Source: Flavobacteriaceae bacterium | Lineage (GTDB): Bacteria > Bacteroidota > Bacteroidia > Flavobacteriales > Flavobacteriaceae | Assembly (NCBI GenBank): GCA_024743095.1 | Contig: JANSXF010000004.1 | Span: 1-64,000, forward strand | Reading direction: 5' to 3' | DNA length: 64,000 bases | In this document: positions 51,599 to 60,162 of the stretch, in pieces | Layout of the letters: every line of letters starts with the position of its first letter | Position numbering within the stretch: the stretch's first letter is position 1 | Position numbers and translations under genes: made by a program | The notes under the pieces: generated by a model | What the model was told of the DNA's origin: nothing | Databases searched by the model: none | The model's input: only the letters and a program-made list of their open reading frames with translations

Positions 51599-51668
51599 GG
51601 GTGCATCATATCAATTGGAAATAGGTGAGTCCATTTCCGCAGAACGACCAAATCTATATTTTTTTAAT
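51583..51668 (+). promoter_or_regulatory. attenuator RNA structures of the arginine operon
   Basis: TGGTCGT (51583-51589), lying on the Arg codons, is complementary to ACGACCA (51644-51650), which is followed by a T-rich tract. In between, GGAAAT (51617-51622) pairs with ATTTCC (51633-51638). The two stems are nested, so they can form together; competition with a stalled ribosome on the Arg codons is plausible. The complementarity is seen directly; the switching is inferred. Confidence 0.55.
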
Positions 51669-51690
51669 TTTTTCAGAATAATCGCTTGCA

Positions 51691-52305
51691 ATGGAAATTA
51701 TTGTTGCTAACGAATCTCATTTTAAATACGCACAGATCATTAGTGATACCATTACCGAATCGGCCAAAATCCGGGGTACTGGTATTGCCAGACGCACGCC
51801 CGAGTATATCATAAAACGCCTTCAGAACGGAAACGCCATCATTGCTTTGGATGGCGATAAATTTGCAGGTTTCTGCTATATCGAGGTCTGGGGAAACAAG
51901 GACTTTGTTGCCAACTCTGGTTTGATCGTGCATCCCGATTATAGAAATCAAGGACTTGCCAAGAAAATCAAAAAAGCGGTTTTTGACCTATCACGAAAAA
52001 AATTCCCCGACGCCAAGATTTTTGGCATTACCACGGGACTTGCCGTAATGAAGATGAACTACGAGCTGGGCTACAAACCTGTTACCTTTTCCGAGCTTAC
52101 GGACGACCCTGAGTTCTGGAAAGGCTGTCAGACCTGTAAGAACTTCGATATCCTTACACGTACCGACAAAAAGATGTGTCTCTGCACAGGGATGTTGCAC
52201 GACCCAAAAGCACAAAAACAAGCACCTGAAAAAGTGAACAAAAAAGCCTTTAAAAGGCTAAAAAGCATTAAAGAAAACCTTTTTTTAAAAAAGAAGGACA
52301 AATAA
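51691..52305 (+). CDS. GNAT acetyltransferase, probable N-acetylglutamate synthase substitute
   Basis: A 204-residue protein. The GNAT acetyl-CoA motif is LIVHPDYRNQGLAKKIKKAV, followed by GLAVMKMNYELGY. After the domain, a Cys-rich stretch CQTCKNFD and MCLCTGML may bind metal, and a Lys-rich tail ends the protein. As first gene after the arginine attenuator, it probably makes the N-acylated glutamate that starts the pathway, because no ArgA/ArgJ is present. Position is the main evidence. Confidence 0.75.
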   Translation: MEIIVANESHFKYAQIISDTITESAKIRGTGIARRTPEYIIKRLQNGNAIIALDGDKFAGFCYIEVWGNKDFVANSGLIVHPDYRNQGLAKKIKKAVFDLSRKKFPDAKIFGITTGLAVMKMNYELGYKPVTFSELTDDPEFWKGCQTCKNFDILTRTDKKMCLCTGMLHDPKAQKQAPEKVNKKAFKRLKSIKENLFLKKKDK

Positions 52306-52308
52306 AAT

Positions 52309-52349
52309 GTCAGGTCGAGCACACTCGAAAACCCTTGACACGACAACTA
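52309..52349. repeat. REP-like intergenic repeat (copy 1)
   Basis: The gap before argG contains GTCAGGTCGAGCACACTCGA, related to the TCGAG-rich palindromic units at 55350-55424 and 60092-60150. All three lie between arginine genes. Confidence 0.4.
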
Positions 52350-52371
52350 CAATACATAAAGGATCAAAGAA

Positions 52372-53559
52372 ATGGAAAAATTAGTTATAGCCTACAGTGG
52401 CGGATTGGATACTTCATACTGTGCCAAATACCTATCGCAGGAAGAAGGTTTTGAAGTACATGCGGTAAGTGTGAACACGGGAGGGTTCAGCAAAGTTGAA
52501 ATTGAGGAAATCGAAGAAAAAGCCTTGGCCCTGGGAGCGACCACTTACACCTCTATCGATGCCGTTGCCACGTTTTATGGCAAGGTGGTAAAATACCTCA
52601 TCTTCGGAAACGTGCTCAGAAACAACACCTACCCCCTTTCCGTAAGTGCAGAACGGATCGTTCAGGCCATCGAGATTGTGAACCATGCCAAGAAAATCGG
52701 CGCCAAATATATTGCCCACGGAAGTACAGGGGCGGGCAACGACCAAGTTAGATTTGATATGATCTTTCAGATTTTGGCACCAGAGATTAAAATCATAACC
52801 CCGATCAGGGATAAAAAATTGGCTAGGGAAGAAGAAATCGACTACCTGCAACAAAACGGCATCGATTACTCTTGGGAAAAGGCCAAATACTCGATAAACA
52901 GAGGCCTGTGGGGAACATCCGTAGGAGGTGATGAGACGTTGACCTCCCACCTATCTTTGCCCGAGAGCGCCTATCCGAGCCAACTGGAAAAAGAATTGCC
53001 AAAAGAGTTGAAACTTTCCTTTAAAAATGGTGAGTTGGTGGCTTTGGACGGCGAAGAGGACACACCTGTAGCCAACATCGAAAAATTATCCGCTATTGCA
53101 TCCAAATATGCCATTGGCAGGGATATCCACGTTGGAGACACGATAATCGGAATTAAAGGAAGGGTCGGTTTTGAAGCCGCAGGGCCATTGATCATTATAA
53201 AAGCGCACCATTTGTTGGAGAAGCACACCTTGAGCAAATGGCAACAATACCAAAAGGAACAAATGGGCAATTTTTATGGGATGCTCCTGCACGAAGGCAA
53301 TTATTTGGACGAGGTAATGCGAAACATCGAGGCCTTTTTGACAGACACCCAGAAACACGTTTCGGGCGATGTCTTCGTGACCTTGCACCCATACCGATTT
53401 GAGCTGAACGGCATCACTTCTCCCCATGATTTGATGAATGCTTCCTTTGGAAGTTATGGTGAAATCAACAAAGGTTGGACCGCTGATGACGCCAAGGGCT
53501 TCATCAAGATTTTGTCCAACTCCGGGAAAATAGCCAACCACGTAAACCAAGACTCATGA
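52372..53559 (+). CDS. argG: argininosuccinate synthase
   Basis: A 395-residue protein. The ATP pyrophosphatase P-loop LVIAYSGGLDTSYCAKYL is at the N-terminus, and IAHGSTGAGNDQVRFD is the citrulline/ATP region, followed by NINRGLWG. It joins citrulline and aspartate with ATP to argininosuccinate. Its end overlaps argC by 4 bp, so the genes are translated together. Confidence 0.95.
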   Translation: MEKLVIAYSGGLDTSYCAKYLSQEEGFEVHAVSVNTGGFSKVEIEEIEEKALALGATTYTSIDAVATFYGKVVKYLIFGNVLRNNTYPLSVSAERIVQAIEIVNHAKKIGAKYIAHGSTGAGNDQVRFDMIFQILAPEIKIITPIRDKKLAREEEIDYLQQNGIDYSWEKAKYSINRGLWGTSVGGDETLTSHLSLPESAYPSQLEKELPKELKLSFKNGELVALDGEEDTPVANIEKLSAIASKYAIGRDIHVGDTIIGIKGRVGFEAAGPLIIIKAHHLLEKHTLSKWQQYQKEQMGNFYGMLLHEGNYLDEVMRNIEAFLTDTQKHVSGDVFVTLHPYRFELNGITSPHDLMNASFGSYGEINKGWTADDAKGFIKILSNSGKIANHVNQDS

Positions 53560-54530
53560 TCAAGGTAGGAATTATAGGGGGCTCGGGTTACACTGGCGGG
53601 GAATTGATTAGAATCCTGCTCAACCATCCGCAGGCACAAATCGATTTTGTTTACAGCACTACCCGAGCGGGCAAACCAATCAGTTCTGCACATCAAGATC
53701 TATTGGGACTTACCGATTTGCAATTTTCCGGTGAAACCAACCCGGAGGTCGATGTAGTTTTTCTTTGTCTGGGCCATGGCAATTCAACTTCATTTTTGAA
53801 AGAGAACCATTTTTCGGCATCCACAAAGGTTATCGACCTCAGCAACGATTTCAGGCTACAGGCCGATTCAATTTTTAATGGACAGCGATTCATTTACGGG
53901 CTTCCGGAACTGAACAGATCCGCCATTCAATCAGCCCAGGCCATTGCCAACCCAGGTTGCTTTGCTACGGCCATACAATTGGCAATGCTCCCATTGGCAA
54001 AAGCAGGTTTATTGGGGGAGGACGTACATATCAATGCGGTTACGGGAAGTACCGGTGCGGGTGTTGGGCTATCCGCTACCTCGCACTTCAGCTGGAGGAA
54101 CAACAACGTTTCTTGGTACAAGCCGTTCACGCACCAACATTTGGGAGAAATCGGGGAAAGTCTCAACTCTTTTGGAAAGCAAGTGGGCCAACTCATGTTC
54201 TTGCCCAATCGCGGTAACTTTACCCGGGGAATCTTGGCGACCGCTTACACAAAATATAGCGGAACCCTTGATAAGGCCAAGAAATTGTACAGTGATTTTT
54301 ATAAAGATGCCGCATTTACCCACATATCGGAAGAAGAGTTACATCTAAAGCAAGTGGTGAACACCAATCAATGCCACATCCATTTGCACCAACACGACGA
54401 CCTTCTTTTGGTGACTTCGGCCATCGATAATTTATTGAAAGGGGCATCCGGACAGGCAGTACAGAATATGAATTTAATGTTCGGTTTCCCTGAAACCGAA
54501 GGTCTGTTATTGAAGGCAGGCGTTTTTTAA
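53556..54530 (+). CDS. argC: N-acetyl-gamma-glutamyl-phosphate reductase
   Basis: A 324-residue protein. NADP-binding VGIIGGSGYTGGELIRIL is at the N-terminus, the catalytic Cys lies in IANPGCFATAIQL, and GSTGAGVG follows. It reduces N-acylglutamyl phosphate to the semialdehyde, the third step of ornithine formation. Overlaps argG by ATGA and is 11 bp before proC. Confidence 0.95.
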   Translation: MIKVGIIGGSGYTGGELIRILLNHPQAQIDFVYSTTRAGKPISSAHQDLLGLTDLQFSGETNPEVDVVFLCLGHGNSTSFLKENHFSASTKVIDLSNDFRLQADSIFNGQRFIYGLPELNRSAIQSAQAIANPGCFATAIQLAMLPLAKAGLLGEDVHINAVTGSTGAGVGLSATSHFSWRNNNVSWYKPFTHQHLGEIGESLNSFGKQVGQLMFLPNRGNFTRGILATAYTKYSGTLDKAKKLYSDFYKDAAFTHISEEELHLKQVVNTNQCHIHLHQHDDLLLVTSAIDNLLKGASGQAVQNMNLMFGFPETEGLLLKAGVF

Positions 54531-54541
54531 AATAAACCATC

Positions 54542-55336
54542 ATGAAAATAGCCATCATAGGAGCGGGAAATTTGGGCCTTGCCATTGCCAAGGGAATTTT
54601 GCACAGCAACGGTGCCACCACCATGTACCTTACCAAAAGGAACACCAGGTCTATTCAGGAGCTTGAAAAGTATGGGATAGTTACAGTGACCTCGGACAAT
54701 AAGGAAGCAGTAAAGCATTCGGATATCTTGATCTTTGCCGTACAGCCTGGTCATTTTACCCATATTTTGAACGAGACCAAGGATTTACTTACCGAAAAAC
54801 ATGTGATTATCAGTACCATCACAGGTTTTAAAATTCCCAGAATCGAAGAAATCATCGGTCCGGATAAATTCATCATCCGAAGTATGCCCAACACCGCAAT
54901 TTCCGTTGGTAGATCCATGACGTGCATCTGCTCCAACGAGCTCGGCAAAAAACGAATCGACCTGGCCAAGGCCATTTTTAACCGAATGGGACATACCATG
55001 GAAATTCCAGAGGATCAAATGCAGGCAGCCACCGTAATCTGCGCGAGCGGAATCGCGTTTTGGATGCGTTTGATACGTGCCACCACACAAGGGGCCATAC
55101 AATTGGGGTTTGATGCCAAGGAGGCACAAGAACTTGCCATGCACACCTGTAACGGAGCGGCAAGCCTGTTGATAGAATCGGGCAGTCATCCAGAAGAGGA
55201 GATAGACAGAGTGACCACACCAAAAGGATGTACCATTGAAGGTTTGAACGAAATGGAACATCAAGGATTGAGCTCATCATTGATCAGGGGAATTGTGTCC
55301 TCGTTTGAAAAAATCAGCCAAATCAGAAAAGGATAA
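54542..55336 (+). CDS. proC: pyrroline-5-carboxylate reductase
   Basis: A 264-residue protein. The NAD(P) site is IIGAGNLGLAIAKGIL, followed by RSMPNTAISVGRSMT and the C-terminal SPTTPGG-like RVTTPKGCTIEGLNEME. It makes proline from P5C. Its place between argC and argD fits the exchange of intermediates between the glutamate semialdehyde routes to proline and arginine in this phylum. Confidence 0.92.
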   Translation: MKIAIIGAGNLGLAIAKGILHSNGATTMYLTKRNTRSIQELEKYGIVTVTSDNKEAVKHSDILIFAVQPGHFTHILNETKDLLTEKHVIISTITGFKIPRIEEIIGPDKFIIRSMPNTAISVGRSMTCICSNELGKKRIDLAKAIFNRMGHTMEIPEDQMQAATVICASGIAFWMRLIRATTQGAIQLGFDAKEAQELAMHTCNGAASLLIESGSHPEEEIDRVTTPKGCTIEGLNEMEHQGLSSSLIRGIVSSFEKISQIRKG

Positions 55337-55349
55337 ACATATCGGGTCG

Positions 55350-55424
55350 AGCTGTCACATCGAGCGCAGTCGAGATGCGAGACCTAAAAAATAAGTGCAC
55401 CTCTCGACTACGCTCGAGATGACA
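55350..55424. repeat. REP-like intergenic repeat (copy 2, two arms)
   Basis: The gap between proC and argD contains an arm with GTCACATCGAGCGCAGTCGA and an inverted arm with CTCGACTACGCTCGAGATGA. The two can form a hairpin. Short TCGAG-rich palindromes of this kind are scattered between genes in flavobacteria and may stabilise mRNA. Confidence 0.65.
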
Positions 55425-55435
55425 AATAAGAAATT

Positions 55436-56560
55436 ATGAAACTATTCGATGTATACCCATTATATGATGTTACTCCCGTAAAGGCCAAGGGCATTGAAGT
55501 TTGGGATGACAAGGGTGAAAAATATTTGGATTATTACGGGGGCCATGCCGTAATATCCATTGGCCACACGCATCCACATTATGTAAAGAGAATCAAGGAC
55601 CAACTGGACCAAATGGCGTTTTATAGCAATTCGGTACAGAACCCGTTGCAAGAAGGGCTTGCCCAAAAATTGGGTGCAATGTCCGATTGTGAAAACTATG
55701 ACCTTTTTATGTGCAATTCAGGTGCCGAAGCCAATGAAAATGCACTAAAAATGGCTTCTTTCCACACTGGAAAATCAAAAGTGATCGCCTTTACCAATAG
55801 TTTTCATGGCAGGACTTCAGCAGCAGTTGCCGCCACGGACAATCCAAGCATCAATGCACCAATAAATAAACAACAAAAAGTCACTTTTTTGGCCTTGAAC
55901 GATTTTGATGCTTTTGAAAAAGCCATTGAAGGCGATACATACTGCGCTGTAATCTTGGAAGCCATTCAAGGCGTTGGCGGTTTGGATGAACCTACCACGG
56001 AATTCTTTCAATTTATAGCCAAAAAATGTAACGACCACAATGTTGTCCTAATTGCCGATGAAGTACAATCAGGTTACGGCCGTAGTGGTAAGTTCTTTGC
56101 CTTTCAATACCATGGAATCGAACCGGATATCATATCCATTGCCAAGGGCATGGGGAACGGTTTTCCCGTGGGCGGCATTTTGATCCATGAAAAATTTAAG
56201 TCATCATATGGGCTTTTGGGCACCACCTTCGGGGGAAACCATTTGGCATGTGCCGCCAGCTTAGCCGTATTGGAAGTCTTGAAAGATGAGAACTTGATTG
56301 AGAACGCTGAGACTCTTGGGGCTTATTTCAAAGAAAAAGCCTCCGGAATCCCTGAAATTAAAAAAGTAAAGGGCAGGGGATTGATGATAGGTCTGGAATT
56401 TGATTTTGAGGTCGCCGGCCTACGTAAAAAAATGATTGTGGAACAGCACATGTTCACAGGAAGTGCCAAAAACAAAAAATTGTTGCGATTTTTACCCGCA
56501 CTGAACATCACAAAAAACGACATCGACCTATTTTTTGAAGCGCTGAAAAAAGCATTGTAA
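55436..56560 (+). CDS. argD: acetylornithine aminotransferase
   Basis: A 374-residue class III PLP aminotransferase: NSGAEANENALKMA (phosphate loop), ALNDFDAFEKAI, ILEAIQGVGG, LIADEVQSGYGRSG, and the PLP lysine in SIAKGMGNGFPVGG. It converts N-acylglutamate semialdehyde to N-acylornithine. Its TAA overlaps the argF' ATG. Confidence 0.95.
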   Translation: MKLFDVYPLYDVTPVKAKGIEVWDDKGEKYLDYYGGHAVISIGHTHPHYVKRIKDQLDQMAFYSNSVQNPLQEGLAQKLGAMSDCENYDLFMCNSGAEANENALKMASFHTGKSKVIAFTNSFHGRTSAAVAATDNPSINAPINKQQKVTFLALNDFDAFEKAIEGDTYCAVILEAIQGVGGLDEPTTEFFQFIAKKCNDHNVVLIADEVQSGYGRSGKFFAFQYHGIEPDIISIAKGMGNGFPVGGILIHEKFKSSYGLLGTTFGGNHLACAASLAVLEVLKDENLIENAETLGAYFKEKASGIPEIKKVKGRGLMIGLEFDFEVAGLRKKMIVEQHMFTGSAKNKKLLRFLPALNITKNDIDLFFEALKKAL

Positions 56561-57498
56561 TGAAACATTATCTATCTGTTAACGATATAGAATCCCTACC
56601 CGATTGGGTAGATGAAGCAATAACCCTAAAGAAAGACCCTTATCAGTTTGAAGGTTTGGGCAAGCGGAAGACCATATGCCTGTTGTTTTTCAACAATAGC
56701 CTTAGGACCCGTTTAAGTACACAAAAAGCCGCCATGAACCTGGGCATGGAAGTAATGATCATGAATTTTGGCAATGAAGGTTGGGCACTGGAGTATGGTG
56801 ATGGAACTGTAATGGACCAAGGTACTTCGGAACATATCAGGGAAGCGGCACAAGTGGTTTCCCAATATTCCGATATTGTGGCCATAAGGGCATTTGCCGG
56901 TTTAGTGGACAAGGAAAAGGACGAAGCGGAAGAGGTCATCAATGGATTTGCCAAGTACGCCACAATTCCCGTAGTAAATATGGAAAGTTCCGTAGGCCAC
57001 CCGCTTCAAGCATTGGCCGATGCCATAACACTAAAGGAAAATGAAATCAAAAAGAAGCCCAAAGTGGTTTTGTCGTGGGCCCCACATCCTAAAGCATTAC
57101 CGCATGCGGTGGCCAATTCCTTTGTTCAGATGATGAAATTGCAGGATGCCGATTTTGTGATCACTCATCCCGAAGGTTATGAGCTCAATCCAGAATTGAC
57201 CGAAGCATGTCAAATAGAATATGACCAAGATAAAGCTCTGGAGAATGCCGACTTCGTCTATGTGAAAAACTGGAGCAGTTATTCGGATTATGGAAAAGTG
57301 TTGAACAAGGATAAAAACTGGACCATCACCAAAGAAAAATTGGGCAGCGCAAAATTTATGCACTGTCTACCTGTAAGAAGAAATATGATTGTTGAGGATG
57401 CTGTTTTGGACAGTGACCAATCATTGGTAGTGGAACAGGCCAAAAACAGGATCTATTCCGCGCAGATTGTATTGAAAAAAATATTGGAGGAAAAATGA
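56560..57498 (+). CDS. argF': N-acetyl/N-succinylornithine carbamoyltransferase
   Basis: A 312-residue transcarbamylase. The carbamoyl-phosphate loop is NNSLRTRLSTQ, the second site HPLQALADAI, and the C-terminal MHCLPVRRN. It lacks the ornithine-binding features of classic OTCase and matches the Bacteroidota/Xanthomonas group that carbamoylates N-acylated ornithine (acetyl or succinyl). Which acyl group is used cannot be decided here. The start overlaps the argD stop. Confidence 0.88.
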   Translation: MKHYLSVNDIESLPDWVDEAITLKKDPYQFEGLGKRKTICLLFFNNSLRTRLSTQKAAMNLGMEVMIMNFGNEGWALEYGDGTVMDQGTSEHIREAAQVVSQYSDIVAIRAFAGLVDKEKDEAEEVINGFAKYATIPVVNMESSVGHPLQALADAITLKENEIKKKPKVVLSWAPHPKALPHAVANSFVQMMKLQDADFVITHPEGYELNPELTEACQIEYDQDKALENADFVYVKNWSSYSDYGKVLNKDKNWTITKEKLGSAKFMHCLPVRRNMIVEDAVLDSDQSLVVEQAKNRIYSAQIVLKKILEEK

Positions 57499-58241
57499 AA
57501 CTCAGGGACAAGGTCTGTATAGTAACCGGTGCAACCAGCGGAATGGGAGAGGCCATTGCCAAATGCTTTTCCTGCGAGGGAGCTTTTTTGGTGCTTTCGG
57601 GCAGGAACCTGGAAAGCGGCAAGGCCTTGGAAGCCGAGCTTAGCAATGCAATTTTTGTTCCAGGTGATGTTACCGACCCTTCCTACAACAAAAAGTTGGT
57701 GCAAACCGCTATGGAAAACTATGGCAAACTGGACATCCTATCATTGAATGCCGGCATTCTTGGATTGGGAAATGTTCAAGAGCTGCCCATTGACACTTGG
57801 CGGCACACCATGGACACCAATTTGAGCGCTATCTTTTACCTTTGCAAATACGCCCTTCCATACTTACAGAAACAACCAAAGGGCAATATCTTGGTCAATG
57901 CATCGATTGCTGCCTTTAAGAGCTTCCCAAATCATCCGGCCTATTGTGCCTCCAAAGCTGCATCTGTAGCCCTGATGAAGCAGATGGCAGTTGACTATGC
58001 GCCCAATATTAGAGTGAACGCTATTTGTCCCGGCCCTGTGGACACCCCTTTGTTATGGGAATCTGCCAAGGCCTTTGAAAACCCAAGAACTGCAGTGGAA
58101 AATGCGAAAAGGACTACATTGTTAAAAAGGTTGGGCACGCCTGAGGATATTAGTAAACTTGTGCTTTTTTTGGTCTCCGATGATAGTTCTTGGATTACAG
58201 GAACAACGGTGACCATAGATGGTGGGATTATAAATACATAA
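57495..58241 (+). CDS. short-chain dehydrogenase/reductase inside the arginine operon
   Basis: A 248-residue classic SDR. Cofactor motif VTGATSGMGEAIAKCF, NAGILGLG, catalytic Ser in NASIAAF, and YCASK (Tyr and Lys), then GPVDTPL. Its ATG overlaps the argF' stop (ATGA) and it lies 1 bp before argB, so it is a fixed part of the operon. No step of arginine synthesis needs it; the substrate is unknown. Confidence 0.9.
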   Translation: MKLRDKVCIVTGATSGMGEAIAKCFSCEGAFLVLSGRNLESGKALEAELSNAIFVPGDVTDPSYNKKLVQTAMENYGKLDILSLNAGILGLGNVQELPIDTWRHTMDTNLSAIFYLCKYALPYLQKQPKGNILVNASIAAFKSFPNHPAYCASKAASVALMKQMAVDYAPNIRVNAICPGPVDTPLLWESAKAFENPRTAVENAKRTTLLKRLGTPEDISKLVLFLVSDDSSWITGTTVTIDGGIINT

Positions 58242-58242
58242 A

Positions 58243-59022
58243 ATGAAACAAAAATTATCCGTAGTAAAAATAGGCGGTAACCTCATTGAGGACCCTGAAG
58301 GTTGCAAATTGGTCCTAAAACTCTTTTCCAAGTTGGATGGCAATAAAATTTTGGTCCATGGCGGAGGTAACAAGGCCACTGAATTGGCCAACCAAATGGG
58401 GGTAGAATCCAAAATGGTCAATGGAAGGCGTATCACCAATGCCGAAACCCTGGATATTGCCCTAATGGTCTATGGAGGTCTCTACAGTAAAAAAATAGTG
58501 GCCCAATTGCAATCTTTGGGCACAGATGCCATTGGAATGAGCGGTGCGGATGCCAATGCCATCCGTGCCCATAAAAGACCCAAAAAGAATGTGGATTTCG
58601 GTTTTGTTGGTGATGTAGATACCGTGAACACCTACGGGATTTTCAAACTACTTCAAGCAGGATTTACACCCATATTTTGTGCCTTGACCCACGATGGAAA
58701 AGGACAAATGTTGAACACCAATGCAGATACCATAGCAGCTGAAATTGCCATCGCCATGTCCGACCAATTCGAGACCACTCTTTATTATTGCTTCGAGAAA
58801 AAAGGAGTGCTCCAAGATGTTGAAGATGAAAACTCGGTGATAAAACATATCGATTCCAAAGGATACGACGAGCTATTGGCCTACGGCATAATCGCGGACG
58901 GTATGCTCCCCAAAATGCACAATTGTTTTTACGCGCTGCGCAACAACGTATCCAAAGTCTGTGTTGGCAACACCAACATGCTCAAATCGGACAATTCAGA
59001 ATATACAACCTTGACTCTATGA
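58243..59022 (+). CDS. argB: N-acetylglutamate kinase
   Basis: A 259-residue amino-acid kinase. VVKIGGNLIED is the N-terminal ATP motif, ILVHGGGNKATELAN binds the substrate, and SGADANAIRAHKR and FKLLQAGFTPIFC follow. It phosphorylates N-acylglutamate. No N-terminal regulatory helix typical of arginine-inhibited hexameric forms is apparent. It overlaps argE by ATGA. Confidence 0.93.
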   Translation: MKQKLSVVKIGGNLIEDPEGCKLVLKLFSKLDGNKILVHGGGNKATELANQMGVESKMVNGRRITNAETLDIALMVYGGLYSKKIVAQLQSLGTDAIGMSGADANAIRAHKRPKKNVDFGFVGDVDTVNTYGIFKLLQAGFTPIFCALTHDGKGQMLNTNADTIAAEIAIAMSDQFETTLYYCFEKKGVLQDVEDENSVIKHIDSKGYDELLAYGIIADGMLPKMHNCFYALRNNVSKVCVGNTNMLKSDNSEYTTLTL

Positions 59023-60089
59023 ACATTACCCAAGACATATTAACGGAAAAAGCCATCGAGCTGCTCAAGACACTCATCAGAACTCCATCCTTTTCAGGTG
59101 AAGAGGACCAAACTGGCGATGCCATACAGGAGTTTTTACAGAACTTTGGAGTGGAGAGCAAAAGGCAACACAACAACATTTACGCTTTCAACAAACATTT
59201 TGATCAAAGCAAACCTACCTTGTTGCTCAACTCCCATCACGATACCGTTAAACCGAACAGTGCCTATACCAAAGACCCTTTTGATGCACATATCGAAGAT
59301 GGCAAATTGTACGGACTTGGCAGTAATGATGCCGGAGGATGTTTGGTATCCCTTTTGGCAACATTTGTTCATTTTTATGAAAAAGAAGGGCTTGGCCATA
59401 ACATCATTATGGCCGCAACCGCCGAAGAAGAGGATGCCGGAGAAAAAAGTATAAGGGCCTTGCTTCCTATTCTTCCAAAAATTGATGTAGCCGTTGTGGG
59501 AGAGCCCACTTTAATGGATTTGGCCATTGCAGAAAAAGGGCTGGTTGTTTTTGATGCCGTTGTGGAAGGAACTCCCTCGCACGCAGCACATCCGAATGAT
59601 GACAACTGCATCTATAACACCATTGAAACCCTGCAGTGGTTCAAGGATTACTCCTTCGATAAGATATCCGATGCCTTGGGCGAAGTAAAATTGACCGTTA
59701 CCCAAATAAATGCCGGCAAGCAGCACAATGTGGTACCGGCACAAGTGGATTTGGTGGTGGACGTCCGTGTAAACGATTGTTACAGCAATCAGGAAATTGC
59801 GGATATCCTTCAAAAAGAAGCACCATGTAAAATGACGCCCCGCTCCTTACGTTTAAACTCATCCTCTATTGATCCCGATCATGATTTGGTGAAAAGCGGA
59901 TTGGCCTTGGGCCGAAAGACCTATGGTTCGCCCACCCTGTCCGATCAGGCCGCCCTGACTTGTCAATCGGTAAAATTGGGCCCTGGTGACAGTACAAGGT
60001 CACACTCGGCCAACGAATTTATTTTCGTGAACGAGATTAAAGAAGGAATAGACATTTACATTAAAACCCTAACGGGATTTTTACAATAA
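59019..60089 (+). CDS. argE: N-acetylornithine/N-acetylcitrulline deacetylase, M20 family
   Basis: 356 residues from the ATG at 59019, which overlaps the argB stop (a longer upstream frame inside argB is rejected). M20 metal motifs: LLNSHHDTVKP (His), LGSNDAGG (Asp), ATAEEEDAGEKS (catalytic and metal Glu) and GEPTLMDLA. In organisms with an N-acylornithine carbamoyltransferase this enzyme probably acts on N-acylcitrulline. Confidence 0.9.
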   Translation: MNITQDILTEKAIELLKTLIRTPSFSGEEDQTGDAIQEFLQNFGVESKRQHNNIYAFNKHFDQSKPTLLLNSHHDTVKPNSAYTKDPFDAHIEDGKLYGLGSNDAGGCLVSLLATFVHFYEKEGLGHNIIMAATAEEEDAGEKSIRALLPILPKIDVAVVGEPTLMDLAIAEKGLVVFDAVVEGTPSHAAHPNDDNCIYNTIETLQWFKDYSFDKISDALGEVKLTVTQINAGKQHNVVPAQVDLVVDVRVNDCYSNQEIADILQKEAPCKMTPRSLRLNSSSIDPDHDLVKSGLALGRKTYGSPTLSDQAALTCQSVKLGPGDSTRSHSANEFIFVNEIKEGIDIYIKTLTGFLQ

Positions 60090-60091
60090 CC

Positions 60092-60150
60092 AGTCAGTTC
60101 GAGCACAGTCGAGAACGAATTAATAAAACTCCCGTTTTCAAGGGAATGAC
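60092..60150. repeat. REP-like intergenic repeat (copy 3)
   Basis: CAGTTCGAGCACAGTCGAGAA and a second arm CCCGTTTTCAAGGGAATGAC lie between argE and argH, related to copies at 52309 and 55350. Confidence 0.5.
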
Positions 60151-60162
60151 AAAACTGAAATT

